From positions 1 to 64,000 of the forward strand of contig JAKSYS010000279.1 of assembly GCA_022925895.1 (NCBI GenBank): 64,000 nucleotides of DNA. Reading direction: 5' to 3'. The translations under genes were made by a program, and so were the position numbers. Positions 1-12,530 of this stretch are shown here, one piece after another. This stretch comes from Fragilaria crotonensis. Its lineage: Eukaryota > Bacillariophyta > Fragilariophyceae > Fragilariales > Fragilariaceae. A model generated the notes under the pieces. The model worked only from the letters and a program-made list of their open reading frames with translations, ran no database searches and was not told where the DNA came from. Positions within the stretch are counted from its first letter, which is position 1. The number at the start of each line of letters is the position of its first letter.

Positions 1-2980
1 ATAACCTCGCCAATCATTACATGCACATCTGACACATCTGAAGTGTTCGACACAACAAATCATGAAATTGAGATCCCAAAATCACCTTCCCAGTAAAATT
101 TAAATCAATGCTGTACTACTACTAGGAGTCTTCATTTTCTCCTACGTATCATATCAATGCCTCGTTTAACCTCGCTGTTGTTCTCCTCGGTTTTGGTATT
201 CCAGCCATCATCAAGATCCTAGTATCAGCGGAGCAGATAGTACTTAGGAGCAGATAGTATCTAGGTAGAGCTACCGTCGTGACTCAAGTGTACTGTGCTC
301 TGTGCTGTAGTGTCGATGGAACACACGATTTTCCTTTTAAAAGCAATATCTCTTGAGGGTTGCCCCAAAGTCCAAACGCATGCAGTCAAAGTAGTTTGTG
401 ACCAGGAGTGATGGCATCATTCCTAGGACCGCAAAGGACAATGACTTAAAGATTGTTTCTTAAATTGCCATTCGCCACCGATAACTGAGTTATAGTTCTC
501 TGGGAAAGCAGGAAACCACAGATGCAAATATGTACAAAATAATCACCAGCGAGCGATGACCTATTTGTAAACTCAACGCGAAATATCGGGAGCAGGCCAT
601 GATGACATTGTTCAAAGAATTGTCACGCATGAAAATCAAAAACTTTGTTGCACCTCGATCTCAAAGTTAGCTTTGGAACGATCATGTTCATCACTTCGCA
701 CAACAATATTGCCGCAATTGAAAAACTTTGTTTCTCGAAATTCTCTGATCAGTCGAATCAACTCCTCAACAATGCAAATATTTCAAGCTCCATTCAAAAA
801 CCTTTTAAAGTGCGAAAGACTCGCTGCCAGGGCCAGAACGCCAGGGCCAGAACAGAACAGAAGCCCAAAATAGAAGATGGTGAATCAATTCATCACAATA
901 CTAACACGGATCAAAAAGGCGAGTAGCTTCGTATGAGGGGCATCCGTTCAACAAGATAACACTCTCTTTGCTCTCCTCGTCTACAAAGTACTTTGAAAAA
1001 TATTTTCAATTTTTGGCCTGACGAAGGTCAAAAGTTGCACAACATAAAACGTTCATGAGCTCCCATCCATAAAAATGGGTTCAATATTTCCCTTATGGAT
1101 GATGTCTATAAAAACGCAATTGCATGTCTCATTTCTAAAATTGATTTAACGATATCGCCGAAATCGATTGCTTCTTCCTTCTCATGGGGAAAAAGCAGAA
1201 TGAAATCTGAAAACTAATTGCATTGCTTGCCGTTATAATGGAGCATCTCATGGGATCAAGAAGATTATCTTGACTTCTCAGGAATACAATAAGAATCGAA
1301 TATGATTGTGAGGAGGGTTAAAGCAGAAGAATTTTCCGGCGCACAAATAAAACTGAGCTTATGAAAAAATCTTTTATCAACAGCAATCGTTTCCCGTTAT
1401 CTCAAATCACAATCATTATCACTTCAAAAGAAATAATCGGCTTTATCATTCTCAGTTCTAAAGAGTTATCGAATCCAAAAGTGAAGAGAGTTCCATCTCA
1501 GGGAGTATAGTGGATTGAACACTGTTTAAATAGACTTTATTCGTTAAGAAATTTTGAATTGCATCCCAGGGAAAGGTACGGATGGTGTCATTTTCTCAAA
1601 CAGCTGAAAAGCATTGTGTTGACTTCTCAGATAAAATCTGAATTCCGTCATCATTTTTGATAAATGTGGGTTCAAAGGTCATTGAAATTCTGTTTTACTT
1701 TGGAAAATTTGCTCGGGAAGTGTTGAAAGAAAATTGAGGGAGACGTCAAAAGAATGCACTATTCGATTCCTCATTGACTTGCATTCAGAAGATTTAGTGT
1801 ATTTTAGTCAAGGTCGGCAAATTGTCTTGGGGAATATAATGAAGGTACCGAATTAAAGATGAGTGTCCATTGTTAAATCAATGACTTCTTTTATTTCATT
1901 GAAAAGCAATCGTCCAGAAATATTTTTTTAGTTTTCGAGAATCTGGAGATGTGGCCACTTTAGCTACGTCGGGATTCTGTGCGGTTGATCCGCACTGTGT
2001 AACAAGCGCCGATTGCCACAATGGAGCTCCCTCAACGAATTGACTTGTTAACGATTCCTTTATTTTAGTATGATTTTAAAACTTTGCAATTTCGTTTCAG
2101 TGGGCACTCATTTCCCACCTGCAACATTTGCATGTAATTTGGGTCGATGCTCCTATGTGTACGAAAATGGTTTCAGTCTGTTTCGATTGCTTTGGAGGAT
2201 CTATCATTCCATCAGCGTGACTGGCTCATCAAGAACTGCGTTTGAAGTTTGAATGTAAGTAACAAACCGAAACTGGATACCACGTACCTGTGTAATCATA
2301 CTCGGAGCTAGTTTATCCCATACAACTATCAAACCTCGCGTTACTTCATGATGGCGTTGAGACAATCGCGATACACGCACAAACCTTAATAAGCGAACGA
2401 GTACCTTGTAATTCGAACGAGTTCTGAGCACAATTTTGTTGCCTTCGTGTTGCAATTCTAACCTACGAAATCATGGAATCAACATTTCAGTGTGAAAAAG
2501 CTCAGCATACTGCTAACCCAATCCATTCATTTTTTCTCAATAATGTGATTGAACAAAAGCAATATTGTGTGCGGGGACAATTGTGGAGGTCACAAATGCA
2601 ACACAATCATGTTAATAGCTGCATCAGGCAACAAAACTTGTGGATTCTGCGCCGATCAGATGGGGAAAACAAAAGGAGACATTGAACTGGACAAGATTCA
2701 CTTCTTGTGCAACACAAAATGATAACATTGGGAAGGACGATGAAATGCTTAACCCAGAGTGCAGCATTGATTCAATTTCCTATTGGTGTGAAACCTTACT
2801 GGCACCCTGCACCCTGCACCAGAGGCCATAAATAAGGTCATCAGAATTAATGATGGAACCATTTTGCAAGATGGCAAGTGGTGGCAGTGCTGAAGACCGC
2901 AGGACTGCATGCCTTGAGTTTGACAATAAGGGCATCCATTTGACAAGTAGTATACTGCTTATGCGTGCAGTCCTGGTGTT
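1..2980. other. gene-free region, AT-rich, nothing recognised
   Basis: No reading frame here resembles a protein that I recognise. The longest open frames are under 100 codons, low-complexity and start at non-ATG codons. The sequence is AT-rich with scattered homopolymers, typical of intergenic or decayed transposon DNA. Confidence 0.6.
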
Positions 2981-2982
2981 TT

Positions 2983-3300
2983 GCACAAATTTATGGGCTT
3001 TGTTGGGAAGTCTGGTTGGAAAGCACAAGGCACATCAGTGGATCCAGATGTAAAAGTGGTGAAAGTTGTTATTAGCTGAGCAGTCTTATTAGTTTTCTTG
3101 CACAAATTAATGGGCTTAGTAGGAAGTCTGGTTGGAAAGTACAAGGCACATCATGGTGGATCCAGATGTAGAAGTGGTGGAAGTTGTTATTTTTGAGCAG
3201 TCTTATTGTTTTTCACAAGTTAATGGGCTTAGTGGGAAGTCTGGTTGGAAAGGACAATCACATCAGGTGGATCCAGATGTAAAGTGGTGAGAGTTGGTTT
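2983..3300. repeat. three-copy imperfect tandem repeat, ~115-bp unit
   Basis: Three successive units begin near 2983, 3100 and 3213. Each carries a CACAA-TTAATGGGCTT-like start, then GGAAGTCTGGTTGGAAAG, then TGGATCCAGATGTA, then GTGGTGAAAGTTGTTAT-like sequence. The third unit is shortened and more diverged. No coding potential is evident; it looks like a decayed minisatellite. Confidence 0.75.
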
Positions 3301-4185
3301 TGCTAAGGAGTTTATATAAGAAAAGAGTATACAACAACAACACTGATGTAACTTTCATCCTTTCTCACAAAAATTGAGGCAAATTACTTAACTGAAAGCA
3401 ATTAGAATGCTTGGAAATGATGTCAACATTTTTGTCGCAGAATTTGAGTTTTTGGAATCTTGGTTTTCTCACTTCACCTGCTGGAGCAATTTTTCAAGAA
3501 GCTGGTATTCAAACCTTCATCATAGATAAAGAACATGAAGTTGCCTGGCATTTTTTTGAACAGAAATAAAAATCTTCCTTCATTGTAGATAAAGAACATG
3601 AACCTCTTGAGCATTGATGTGATTATAACATGGAAAACCCCAACTTCTTCCATCCCAAAACACCACAATTTCACCACTTTATGGTCAACGCCATGGTTTG
3701 TTTTGTTTTTGTTGCTTCAGTCCCTGATGATGATTGCTTTGTGCTCCTTTAAATCTGTGATTGCTGAGTCACTCCATCTATTCATTGTTGTCTAGGAGCC
3801 TGAAGCATTGTGCTTTTCAGTAGTTTCTGAGGCAAAGCCTGTGAATGTTTTTAGTGATGCCGTTACAACTTACCCTTTTCTGTCCTTGGACCTCAGCCAG
3901 TGTTTGCCCATCTCTCCTCTACAGCATGAAGCAATGGAACTTGTGTGTTATTCTTGAAATGTGTTAAATTGTTGATTCTTTTTTTGTGTTCTTGATCAGC
4001 ATTTTGCTATAGGGTTACAAGTGGCCTACTTCTACTCAAGAAAAATGACATGCAAAGTGAACACCCTGTTATGAAAAATACCATGAAGCTCTCTATGTTC
4101 TTCTTTCTATTGCATTTCATTGCTTGCTTGCGGTGTTAGTTGTCATTTGTCTGCAATGACAAATTGGGATGGTGACATTAGTTGT
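3301..4185. other. gene-free region
   Basis: No supported gene. Two copies of a TCATNNTAGATAAAGAACATGAA-like string (near 3520 and 3582) are the only local repetition seen. The short open frames here have no recognisable domains. Confidence 0.5.
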
Positions 4186-4440
4186 TTAAAGTTGTACCGC
4201 CACAAATGCTGCATTTTGCATTTTTAGGGATGGCATCATTAGTGGTACAAAATAATACCACTAATGCCACTTTTCTATGGGATGGCGGCATTAGTGGTAG
4301 GGAATTGTACCACATATGCTGGTTTTCTAAGGGACAGCGGCATTAGTGGTAGAAAATTGTACCACTTATGAGCTTTTTTTCTAAGTGACAGCAGCATTGG
4401 TGGTAGAAACAAAGTTCTACCTGTAATGCCGCATTTTTGT
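4186..4440. repeat. hairpin-forming tandem repeat, ~62-bp unit
   Basis: At least four imperfect units share GGCATTAGTGGTA, then a short spacer, TTGTACCAC-TATGC, and a TTTTCTAAGGGACAGC-like link. One unit holds a perfect 11-bp inverted repeat (4237-4247 CATTAGTGGTA paired with 4256-4266 TACCACTAATG, 8-nt loop). Successive units degrade one arm, so the array looks like a series of decayed hairpins or MITE ends. Confidence 0.7.
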
Positions 4441-7400
4441 GGTATACAGTACAGTATTTTTAGTCCGGAGTAGTACGGACTTCAAAGTATATCCAGTAGC
4501 GGGTAGTAGTACTTGTCCCAGGTATACATACTCCCACACTCCCACAGATTGCAGTATCATACATGTACAAATTGGATGCAAATTGAATTTCAAACATAAA
4601 GCCACCCACATGAACTGTCATAAACAATATCTACTAATAGGAGTGTAGGTCTAAGTATTTGTGTTGCTGCTGGGGCCTGACAACAGGCTGAGCTGGTGTG
4701 ATGGAAAACCCATGAAAGAAATGAGAAACAAAAACTCTGTGCTTGCTTTCTGCTGCAGCCTACAAGTGTCACAGTTGCTCTATATGGTGGTCCCGCACAG
4801 CTTTATTACTGTGACGTAAATGTTGACGCCATTCCCTTGCATTCTAATCTGGTCTGTCTGATTGGAAAGAAAAAGATGTGTTAGGTTGAACCAGATGCAC
4901 AAGTAGTGGAAAGCCATTGTCTCTGTATTATTTTATCAAGAGACATGAAAATGACAAAACTACCAAAAACCTGGGGTTGTTGCCTGTAAGTTCCAGTGGT
5001 GTGGATCATGGCTCTTTGTGCCTGCTGGAATCAGATGATGATGCTGCAGTAAATGTTACAGTAGATGCCCTTCAAAATACCTCAAGTTTAATTTCAAACA
5101 TTAAAAGGACTCTAATGGAAAGCCTGAGCCGGACAAGACATGTGGCTTGTTCGGATTCTGACTCGATTGTGATAGGAAGGCAATAAAAAGGTTATGGCTT
5201 TGAGGATTCTTGAGACATGACAGAAGCAATGCCAACAGAGGCAGATGTTACAACACAAGAAGAATGCCAGGTAAATCAAGGGACATTGCAAGCCTCAGTA
5301 GTCTCAGGTCATGAAACAAATATCTTTATGCATGTAAGTTGCCTAACAGCAGTTAAAATGACAACGGAATTCACGAATTGCATCATGGATGGAATTTTAC
5401 AATAAGATGATGTCGCTGCAACATCACCTAAGCATCATCAATGACATTCATCACAGATTTTGTTCACAATATTGTCTGTGAAGACATTCATCACATTTTT
5501 GTAACCAAGTTACGACGATGACATTGCTTTCAAAGACATTCCATAAGACATTTATCATGAAATTTGTTACCAAGAAATATAGATGACGTCACAATGTCAA
5601 TGCCGACGCGTCTACTGACATTTACCACGGTTATTTATTATCCAGGGATGGCACTGATGTCACAGTGTCATTGACAGGACGTCCTATTTGATGTTCATGT
5701 CATCTTCTTTGTTGTGTTTCTTAGCATATTAAAAGTGTATTGCTTTTGAATACAATGGACACCAACATTGTAGATACTTTGATGTACCTTGCTCATGCTG
5801 ACGACACCATAAAGACTTGCAAAAATGTATCTGGTGTAGTATTGCTTGGGTGGTGCCTGGTTCAAAAGAAAGAAGCTTCAAATATGACAGATATAACACA
5901 TTTCTTGGCATTAGCATCCACCTGATAAGAAGCCCTTTTGTTTTCCATAGGCTACTAGTAGTGTCCCACAGTTTGTCTGCCTTCCACATTCTTTGAAATT
6001 ATAATAAATTTTTCTTGTCCTTTAAGTTCAGATATACTACAAAGTATTAGATTGATACTACATGTGCATACCGCCCTAACCAGGTTTCACGGCATCATAC
6101 AGCTTTGGGAATGTTGGGACTCCTGCCTGATCCCAACATGGGTTGTCTCCACTTTGCTGTGTCATTTATACTTTATACCAGGTCTTTGTTAATATAGATT
6201 GAACCTCGAATTTAAATCACAGCCGAGGATGGCTGGTAGTCCCTGAAGAAATGACCCAAATTGATTCAAACCATTGATGTGAAAACATCTGAAAAAAATA
6301 AATGCAAGGCAGCATGTGCCAAGAATGTGAACAAATGCAATTGACAATGCATTTATTGAAGCATTTGCAAGAGCAGCTGTTTCTTTTGCTGCTGTTTTGC
6401 TGCCTATGGAGGATGGGTTCACAATCCCAAATTTAATATGGCAAGTTCTGCATCTCAAACCATAGCCACTGTTTCTGGGAATAATGTGTCACCAGGGGCA
6501 TCATGTGACAAAATACCAATATCAAATACATGGCAAGAATGTATCACACTTCACATGTGGATGATGGTTGGTTCAGGCCAACACTTTACCACTTTATGTG
6601 TGGAGCACCATTCCAAGCCAAAGTGAGCTTCTCCTATGTATTCAGGGCAGAACAGGAGGACAACATGTTAAGGTGCATACATTGCAGCAATGTACATGAG
6701 TCCTGGCATGAAATGATTTGATGATTCAAGTGGATCATGGTTTGTATGCTAGCCACTACTTTCAGGCCAAATCTTTGCATGTGGAAGCATGCAGAACATT
6801 GGTTGGTGACATCATTAAGGGATTCTTCAAAATAAAGTTTGATGACAAGAAATGTTGTACTGTGTCTCAATGCAACAACCTTGTAACATGTCTGAGGAGT
6901 GTTTAATCAGGCATTTCATGATTTGATGATTCAAATCCTACTTCATCACATTATACTAGTACTTTTTGACAGAATTTAGTTATCGGCAATTTGTACATTT
7001 TTGAATGCTGAAACAGTGGTGTGTTTCAATGCACATAGTCCCAAGGACATGCCCCCTTCCGCTCATGAGTCCAGAGCACCATCTTATTCTGGGTCCCATC
7101 AGGATTGCACCAATAAGCATAAATCCTGGCACACAAATGCTTTTGCCTGTGCCTGGATCTAGGAATTCTAAGAAAGTGATGGACAACATGTCCAATTTTT
7201 CATGTGAAAAGTGCCGTTGTTGGATGTAACTTTGACTGCTGCTATTGCACTGGTTGTGAATGCCAGCATCTTCTTACATCATCAGCACCATTCCCATAAG
7301 TCAATCTCAACTTGCTTATATCAGATCCATCATGTTGTGTGGGGAACTTTCACCTTTCTGCTGCTGCCTTAATTCTCTTCATCACAGGCTCCAGTCAAAT

Positions 7401-8070
7401 CTGGCTACTCTTTGTTTTTGCAATTGTCACTTGTTTTCTCTTGCCTACTACCTTTGCTTAATTTGGCTATTGTCATTTATAACCTCTTGCCTTCTTCTTT
7501 TTGTTTATTTGGCTATCTACCTTGTCTCTGCCATCACATTGTCCTCAGAACCTTGCAGGCTTTTCATACATGCATATTAGACAGCAACCTTTGGTATAAT
7601 ATTGTGACATTTTGAAACACTGGTCTGTAGCAATTTTTTAACGTGGAAATACTTGTACATTTCCACTTATCAGCAATATGCCAGCCATTGCTTCAAATTC
7701 TTGAAACAAGGAACATGTTTAGTCTGGTTAACATTACACCCTTCACATCAGTACCCCAGGATGATGCTCCTGCCTGCACACATTTCACATCAGTGCCCCC
7801 ATGACAATTTTACAATCTCTTACTTGTTACATTTTTATTCCCAGATGCAATTCTGCTGCCTGCATATTTTGTAGATGTTTGTATCCAATTGTTGACATGA
7901 ATGCTATCATGGTACATTGTGATCATTGGATTACCTATTGTGTTTACTCCCATAACCTTTTAATTGTAGCAAAGTGTACTCCACATTGTACAAGCCTACT
8001 CATTGCTTGATTAAGATGCTCCTCAATTTCTTGATTGGCTATCAATTGTTACCGCTGAATGGAGAGACGT
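4441..8070. other. gene-free region with degraded, unidentified coding-like stretches
   Basis: Frames of 60-106 codons occur on both strands, but none keeps a recognisable domain. GTAC-type microsatellite DNA is present around 4440-4560. Segments at 5460-5700 repeat GACATT-CATCACA-like phrases, an old local repeat. The stretch 6440-6910 could be a decayed transposon gene, but I cannot assign a family. Confidence 0.45.
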
Positions 8071-8420
8071 TTCACATCTGATCACCACCTCAAATGGAGT
8101 GTGCCTTCACATCTGATCACCACCTCTAATGGAGAGTGCCTTCACATCTGATCACCACCTCTAATGGAGAGTGCCTTCACATCTGATCACCACCTCTAAT
8201 GGAGAGTGCCTTCACATCTGATCACCACCTGTAATGGAGAGTGCCTTCATGTCCAATCACCACCTCTATTGGAAAGTGGCTTCAGATCCATGATGGAAAG
8301 TTGGTTCACAAGTGATCACCAGCACCTCTAAAAGAGAGTGCTGGCTTGATGTCTGATCACCGCCTATGTGGCCGCTTCACATCTGATCACTACCTCTAAT
8401 GGAGAGTGCTTCATGTCTGA
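8071..8420. repeat. 35-bp minisatellite
   Basis: The unit starts TTCACATCTGATCACCACCT and ends AATGGAGAGTGCC. Near-perfect units begin at 8071, 8106, 8141, 8176 and 8211, followed by progressively diverged copies to about 8420. The TGATCA palindrome lies in every intact unit. There are no spacers between units, so this is not a CRISPR array. No open frame runs through it. Confidence 0.9.
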
Positions 8421-9540
8421 TACTAACCTTCTTGACAGGCAGTTGTTGATTCCTCTGAATTTAAACCCTGAGACTCATTTCATACTCGTTACTCATTGTA
8501 TGTTCTTCACAGGTGTGAATTAAGGTACAAAAACCCTTGAGGGGCACAACCTTCTTGATCAAGCACATCCAATGGAAGATGAATCAATCATAAAATGGTA
8601 TCAAGAACAAATTAATCCATGCATATCAGTGGGGCTTTAGATATGCTCCACACAATTAGTGACATATAAGAAGGAAGTATATTGTTTATGTATAAATTTC
8701 TATAAGTCTGCTTCTAAGTTCATAATTTTAAGACTGAGTTAGGGAACATATTCCTCCTGAAAATTTGATTCTGTCAACAGGAGGTCTTTTCCCTGTTGGA
8801 TATCATTGAGGAGCATCTACCTGTTGCACATGATACATGATACTTGGGACTTGGTTGAAGCTGGCTGATCATGCTGGCATATATCAGATTCCTGCAGGAC
8901 CAGCAAGTCTCTGAGGAAAAGCTTGTGTCACGCTTCCGAGAGAAGACACTGACAGGTGACCCCAAGTGCAAACCTGAGGTGAGGCGTGCAAAGCAGATCA
9001 ACCTTCACCATTGCAATGACAACCTCGACACCTCCCCCCTGCTCATGAAAATGCTTCCTTTTACAGATACACCAACATGCTGTTGCTGCTGGTGCTTCTC
9101 ATCCTGATGAAGGTAAATGAAAAAAGAACAAGCAAGGGAGCTCTCAACCCACTATCAGCACCAGTCACGGTTCCAGCACTATTATGAGCACTGCCTGCAA
9201 TACCAGCAGTATGTCACCGACTGAATGTTGCCTCAGGTAAGCAACGTCGATGAGATCACCTCAATCTGCCTGCTGGCATGGTCAATGTACGACGTCAATG
9301 ATTGCTGTTCAGGTAATGTACCAACAGTACCTCCTCCGGCAGGGCACACTTCTTTACAGTTCTGCCATCCAGTTTTGACATTGATTGACGGGTTGGTATG
9401 TAATTACAATATCACAGCATGTGGACATTGAGACATTTTTTGGCAATAAACACGACGCGAAGCTTCCTTGCACAACTTGTTTTCTGATTTCAATGCGTTT
9501 CATGTCATTTCAAAAGTAACTTGTCCCCAGAATATGCAGC
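8421..9540. other. gene-free region, possible decayed transposon upstream part
   Basis: No intact gene. Short frames at 8774-9107 and 9225-9431 show no family signature. The region lies directly upstream of a piggyBac-like transposase remnant and may be the lost 5' half of that element, but no N-terminal transposase motif can be read. Confidence 0.4.
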
Positions 9541-9544
9541 AATA

Positions 9545-10811
9545 TCATCATAGATGATGAAGAGCAACCAGATGTCAATCCTCTAATGAAAGGTGTGGAA
9601 GATGTTGACAGTGAAATGATTGAGATGATGTTTGATCTGAGTGAAAACAAAGAGGAAGATCATGTCAACATGATGATGACTCTAATGGACTGCCCCCCGT
9701 GTTGGAGGGAGGAACGATGGCAACAATGTCAGTCAGTGCTGGACATATGTCACCGGACCTGATGCACCAGAAGTTTCCATTTCCATAGATGGGGTTGACA
9801 ACTGCATGCTTCTTGATAGGGCTTGACAGGAAGTTCCCGCTGTGGTTCTGAAGATGAAGCGGAAAATATGTGGTAAGCGCTACTGTGATATTGGTAGCTT
9901 CTCACCAGGTGACTCCTTAAAAGCCTTGATGGATCCCCACTTTCTGGGATACATGAAGGCATACGTAAATAGTAACATGCAAAGTGATGATCATGCTGTG
10001 TCAAGTTTGGACCTAATTGCCTTCATTCAAATCAAGCTCATGATTTCATATGAAAACTGTAACATGTGGCTACCCCAAAACTTTCCTGACAAGTGTGGAG
10101 CTCCAAATCTGTGGAGATTTTCCTGCTCTTCAGTCCACTGCAACAGAAAATAGTCCGGAATTTGGGGCATTGGTGTGGATGGATCGGGAGCGTCGGTGCT
10201 TTATCTCCACTGCAGGGTCTGCTGGATCTCCGTACCAACGTTGACGATGGAGGCAAGTTGATGCAATCCCGAATGCGCCTCCAGATCAAGTGATGTTTAC
10301 AATTGCACAACCAAAGATTGCAGAAATTCAGAACACTGCCTGCAGGGCAATTGACTAGCACAATAGACTCCGTCAAGATGAACTTCGTATGGAGAAGGAG
10401 ATTGAAACAAAAGACTGGTCAATGTGTGTGAACTTGTCATTTTTTTCGATGATCGTTGTTGATATGTGGTTGGTGTTTTCTGCAATGAGGAACACTCCAA
10501 GTGTCAAACTGAATCAAAAAGAGTTCTATTCCGTACTGCTGGTAGAGGAATTGATTGACAACATGCATGGTAGTAGAGGCCGTCCATCAACTCAACCCCA
10601 ATCCTCACCAAGTTCGATGTCGTTTCAAGATCATGCCTACATCAGGGCACTTGAAAGCGGAGGGCTGCTCGCCGGTGTGCTCACTCGTTTAACTCCTGTG
10701 AAGCGCATTAAGAAAAGAAAAGGTGAGAAAACCACGTTTAGGTATCAAGGGAGGTGCAAGAAGTGTCAGAAGAAGACGACATGGCAGTGCTTGGATCGTG
10801 ATGATAAATGA
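9545..10811 (+). pseudogene. piggyBac-like (DDE_Tnp_1_7) transposase remnant
   Basis: The 3' half of a piggyBac-type DDE transposase can be read in one frame from about 10050 to 10811. It contains WMDRERRCFISTAGS, then RWRQVD, then HNRLRQDEL, then TKDWSMCVNLSFFSMIVVD, and ends in a C-terminal Cys-rich finger with CKKCQKKTTWQC. In piggyBac relatives the HN-RQD and DW regions belong to the DDE core and the Cys cluster is the DNA-binding domain. The frame is broken by TGA at 10242 and by a TAG in the ID-stop-HN stretch. Upstream (9545-10040) only scattered pieces remain, such as DPHFLGYMKAY in another frame. The copy is dead; the family call is from recognised motifs, not from a search. Confidence 0.7.
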
Positions 10812-11033
10812 AAAATCATCTATCTTTGTGCTACGAAAATGGGCAACGGTGCTTTTGAACCACCTGGCTTGCAACCGTGCACACCTTGATGAGTTCTAAG
10901 CCCAATGTTATTAGTTCTATGTGCTTTTCATTTGAGTCAACATGTTCATATTGTCGGTCATGGTCAACACCATTTTTGAGTCCTGCAAGGCAGTTCCATC
11001 TCTACACAATATCGGAAAATATCGACGGGGTAA

Positions 11034-11095
11034 ATAAAGTCAAGTGACGGGATAAATTAACCCCAAGGTTCCAGGCCTGTAGCTAGACACTAGAA
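11034..11095. repeat. terminal repeat of the piggyBac-like element, shared with the MITE at 57.4-58.1 kb
   Basis: The segment contains TAAATTAACCCC, then AGGCCTGTAGCTAGACACTAG. Its reverse complement (CTAGTGTCTA...CAGG..TGG.AC..TGGGGTTAAT) closely matches the left end of the repeat at 57391. A TTAA, the piggyBac target sequence, sits inside the match. I therefore read it as the right end of the degraded element whose transposase lies just upstream. Confidence 0.5.
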
Positions 11096-11338
11096 ATGTT
11101 ATTGTGGAAGGTTACTTGAAGATAAACAATCCGAACAAAGGTTTGGGCATCATCTACCATGGCACTGTCAACTGCACATCTTTGTACGGTCGTGGCCATG
11201 TCCCGTCAAGAAAGGAGTCCACAATTGATTGTGTAGAAATACTCCTTCTCCCTTGTCTGGAGCTTCATATGAGTCTCAGCTCTCCTGAATCGGACCAAAC
11301 ATTGTTGGAGCAGAGGCTATGGTGGCATTGAGGGTGAA

Positions 11339-12037
11339 GTGAACTCATTTTCCGTTTCGAAGGGTGCAGTGTTGGTCGACACATCTCAACGCATGAAATC
11401 ATTCCCATTGACATTTGACCAACACCCCGGCCCGTCACGTCAGCTCATACAAGAGAAGGGCACCATGGTGGCTGCATATTGGGCTGTCAGAGGCTCAGGA
11501 GAAACAAGCCGTTTGGCTCCTCATTGCAGTGGTTTGGGTTGTGTTGTTCTTATGCATACTACTGATGCATCATTGGGTCCAGGGCACTTCACATTGATCA
11601 CACAACGTCAACAAGAGGCTAACAAGATCCGCTACTTCAGTGATGATGATCCAGTCATGCTTTACGTTCTAACTATGGTTATGCATGTTGACAGAAAGTC
11701 AGAGAACTCCAGAATATTTTTTGCTCCGCAAGTTTCGGATAACAGGAACTGGTGTGTACACTGCTGTCTGGATCTACTCAGTTGCTATCCAGACGTTGAT
11801 CGTGACGAGAACATCAACGCAGTGCTGCGGGTACTTAGCGTGTTGCGAGGGTATCAGGAGCAGGAGGTGGTCGTCAAAGTTGAATACACACATGAACATC
11901 TAAACGAAATGGTTCCGCCTGAACTCCGTGGTGTTATCTGTCCTAACAAGAAGCAAGTTAACTGTTTCAGGAACCAAGAAGGCAATCCCGGCAGCAAGAA
12001 TCATAGCGGCAGGTTCTTAAGCATTCCACAACAATAG
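11339..12037 (+). pseudogene. unidentified mobile-element coding remnant
   Basis: A 232-codon open frame with no ATG start of its own (it opens at GTG). The middle is Asp- and Asn-rich and reads like protein (for example SDDDPVMLYVLTMVMHVDRK and CLDLLSCYPDVDRDENIN), but I recognise no domain. It lies between the piggyBac-like remnant and the YqaJ-like nuclease remnant, so it is probably part of the same transposon graveyard. It could also be a chance open frame. Confidence 0.35.
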
Positions 12038-12149
12038 CTGACAACAAGAGGCTCCTTCAGCCAGTATTGAGGAGCATACCATGAAGACATGGTTCATGCC
12101 ACCCATCAAATCGAAAGCTTTTAAGAAGGGACACTAATGAACCTTTTAT

Positions 12150-12530
12150 TGTTACAAACTTTGCTACATTTATTTCACAGAAAAGTGTTGCATGTCTCGC
12201 ATCAGCAAATTGCCAGATTAGAATTGAAAGTCTTGATGAATTTGGACTACTGTTTCATCCCAAGGAGGATGTAGCTGCATCTTCACCGGATGCAATAGCA
12301 GGCAATGATGAAGAAACACCGGATGGCAAATCATATTTTGTTGCCTTGGTTGAGATGAAATCCAAGTGTTCCAAGGTGACATTGACTCGGGAGATGGAAC
12401 TTGTTGACGAGTTTGGGGAGTATCAAGAAATCAATATTGAGGAGGATCCTGAAGTGTTCAAGGCAAGCATCCCTGATGTGTCATACCAGTGCCAACTCCT
12501 CCATGGTATGGCTTCGGTTGTTGTTTGAAC
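12150..12530 (+). pseudogene. YqaJ / lambda-exonuclease-like PD-(D/E)xK nuclease remnant
   Basis: One frame reads NEPFIVTNFATFISQK, a spacer, IESLDEFGLLFHPKED, ASSPDAIAGN, and then FVALVEMKSKC. The SPD-(x)n-ExK pattern is that of the PD-(D/E)xK fold in YqaJ and lambda exonuclease nucleases, where Asp and Glu-x-Lys bind metal. It continues with EDPEVFKASIPDVSYQCQLLHG, which resembles the downstream helix of YqaJ proteins. After about 12510 the match moves to another frame (GQQHDLHWIEERVVPAM and neighbours). YqaJ-type nucleases occur in phages, giant viruses and some eukaryotic DNA transposons; here it sits among transposon debris. Family call is moderate; no intact gene remains. Confidence 0.5.

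Noticed and set aside
7260-7580. 106-codon Leu/Cys-rich hydrophobic frame that could be a membrane protein
   Set aside because: Composition is that of CT-rich DNA read as Leu/Ser/Cys; no ATG-led conserved start, no family, located in a repeat-rich gene-free region.
8071-8420. Direct repeats that might suggest a CRISPR array
   Set aside because: Units abut with no unique spacers, and the surrounding genes are eukaryotic. It is a minisatellite.
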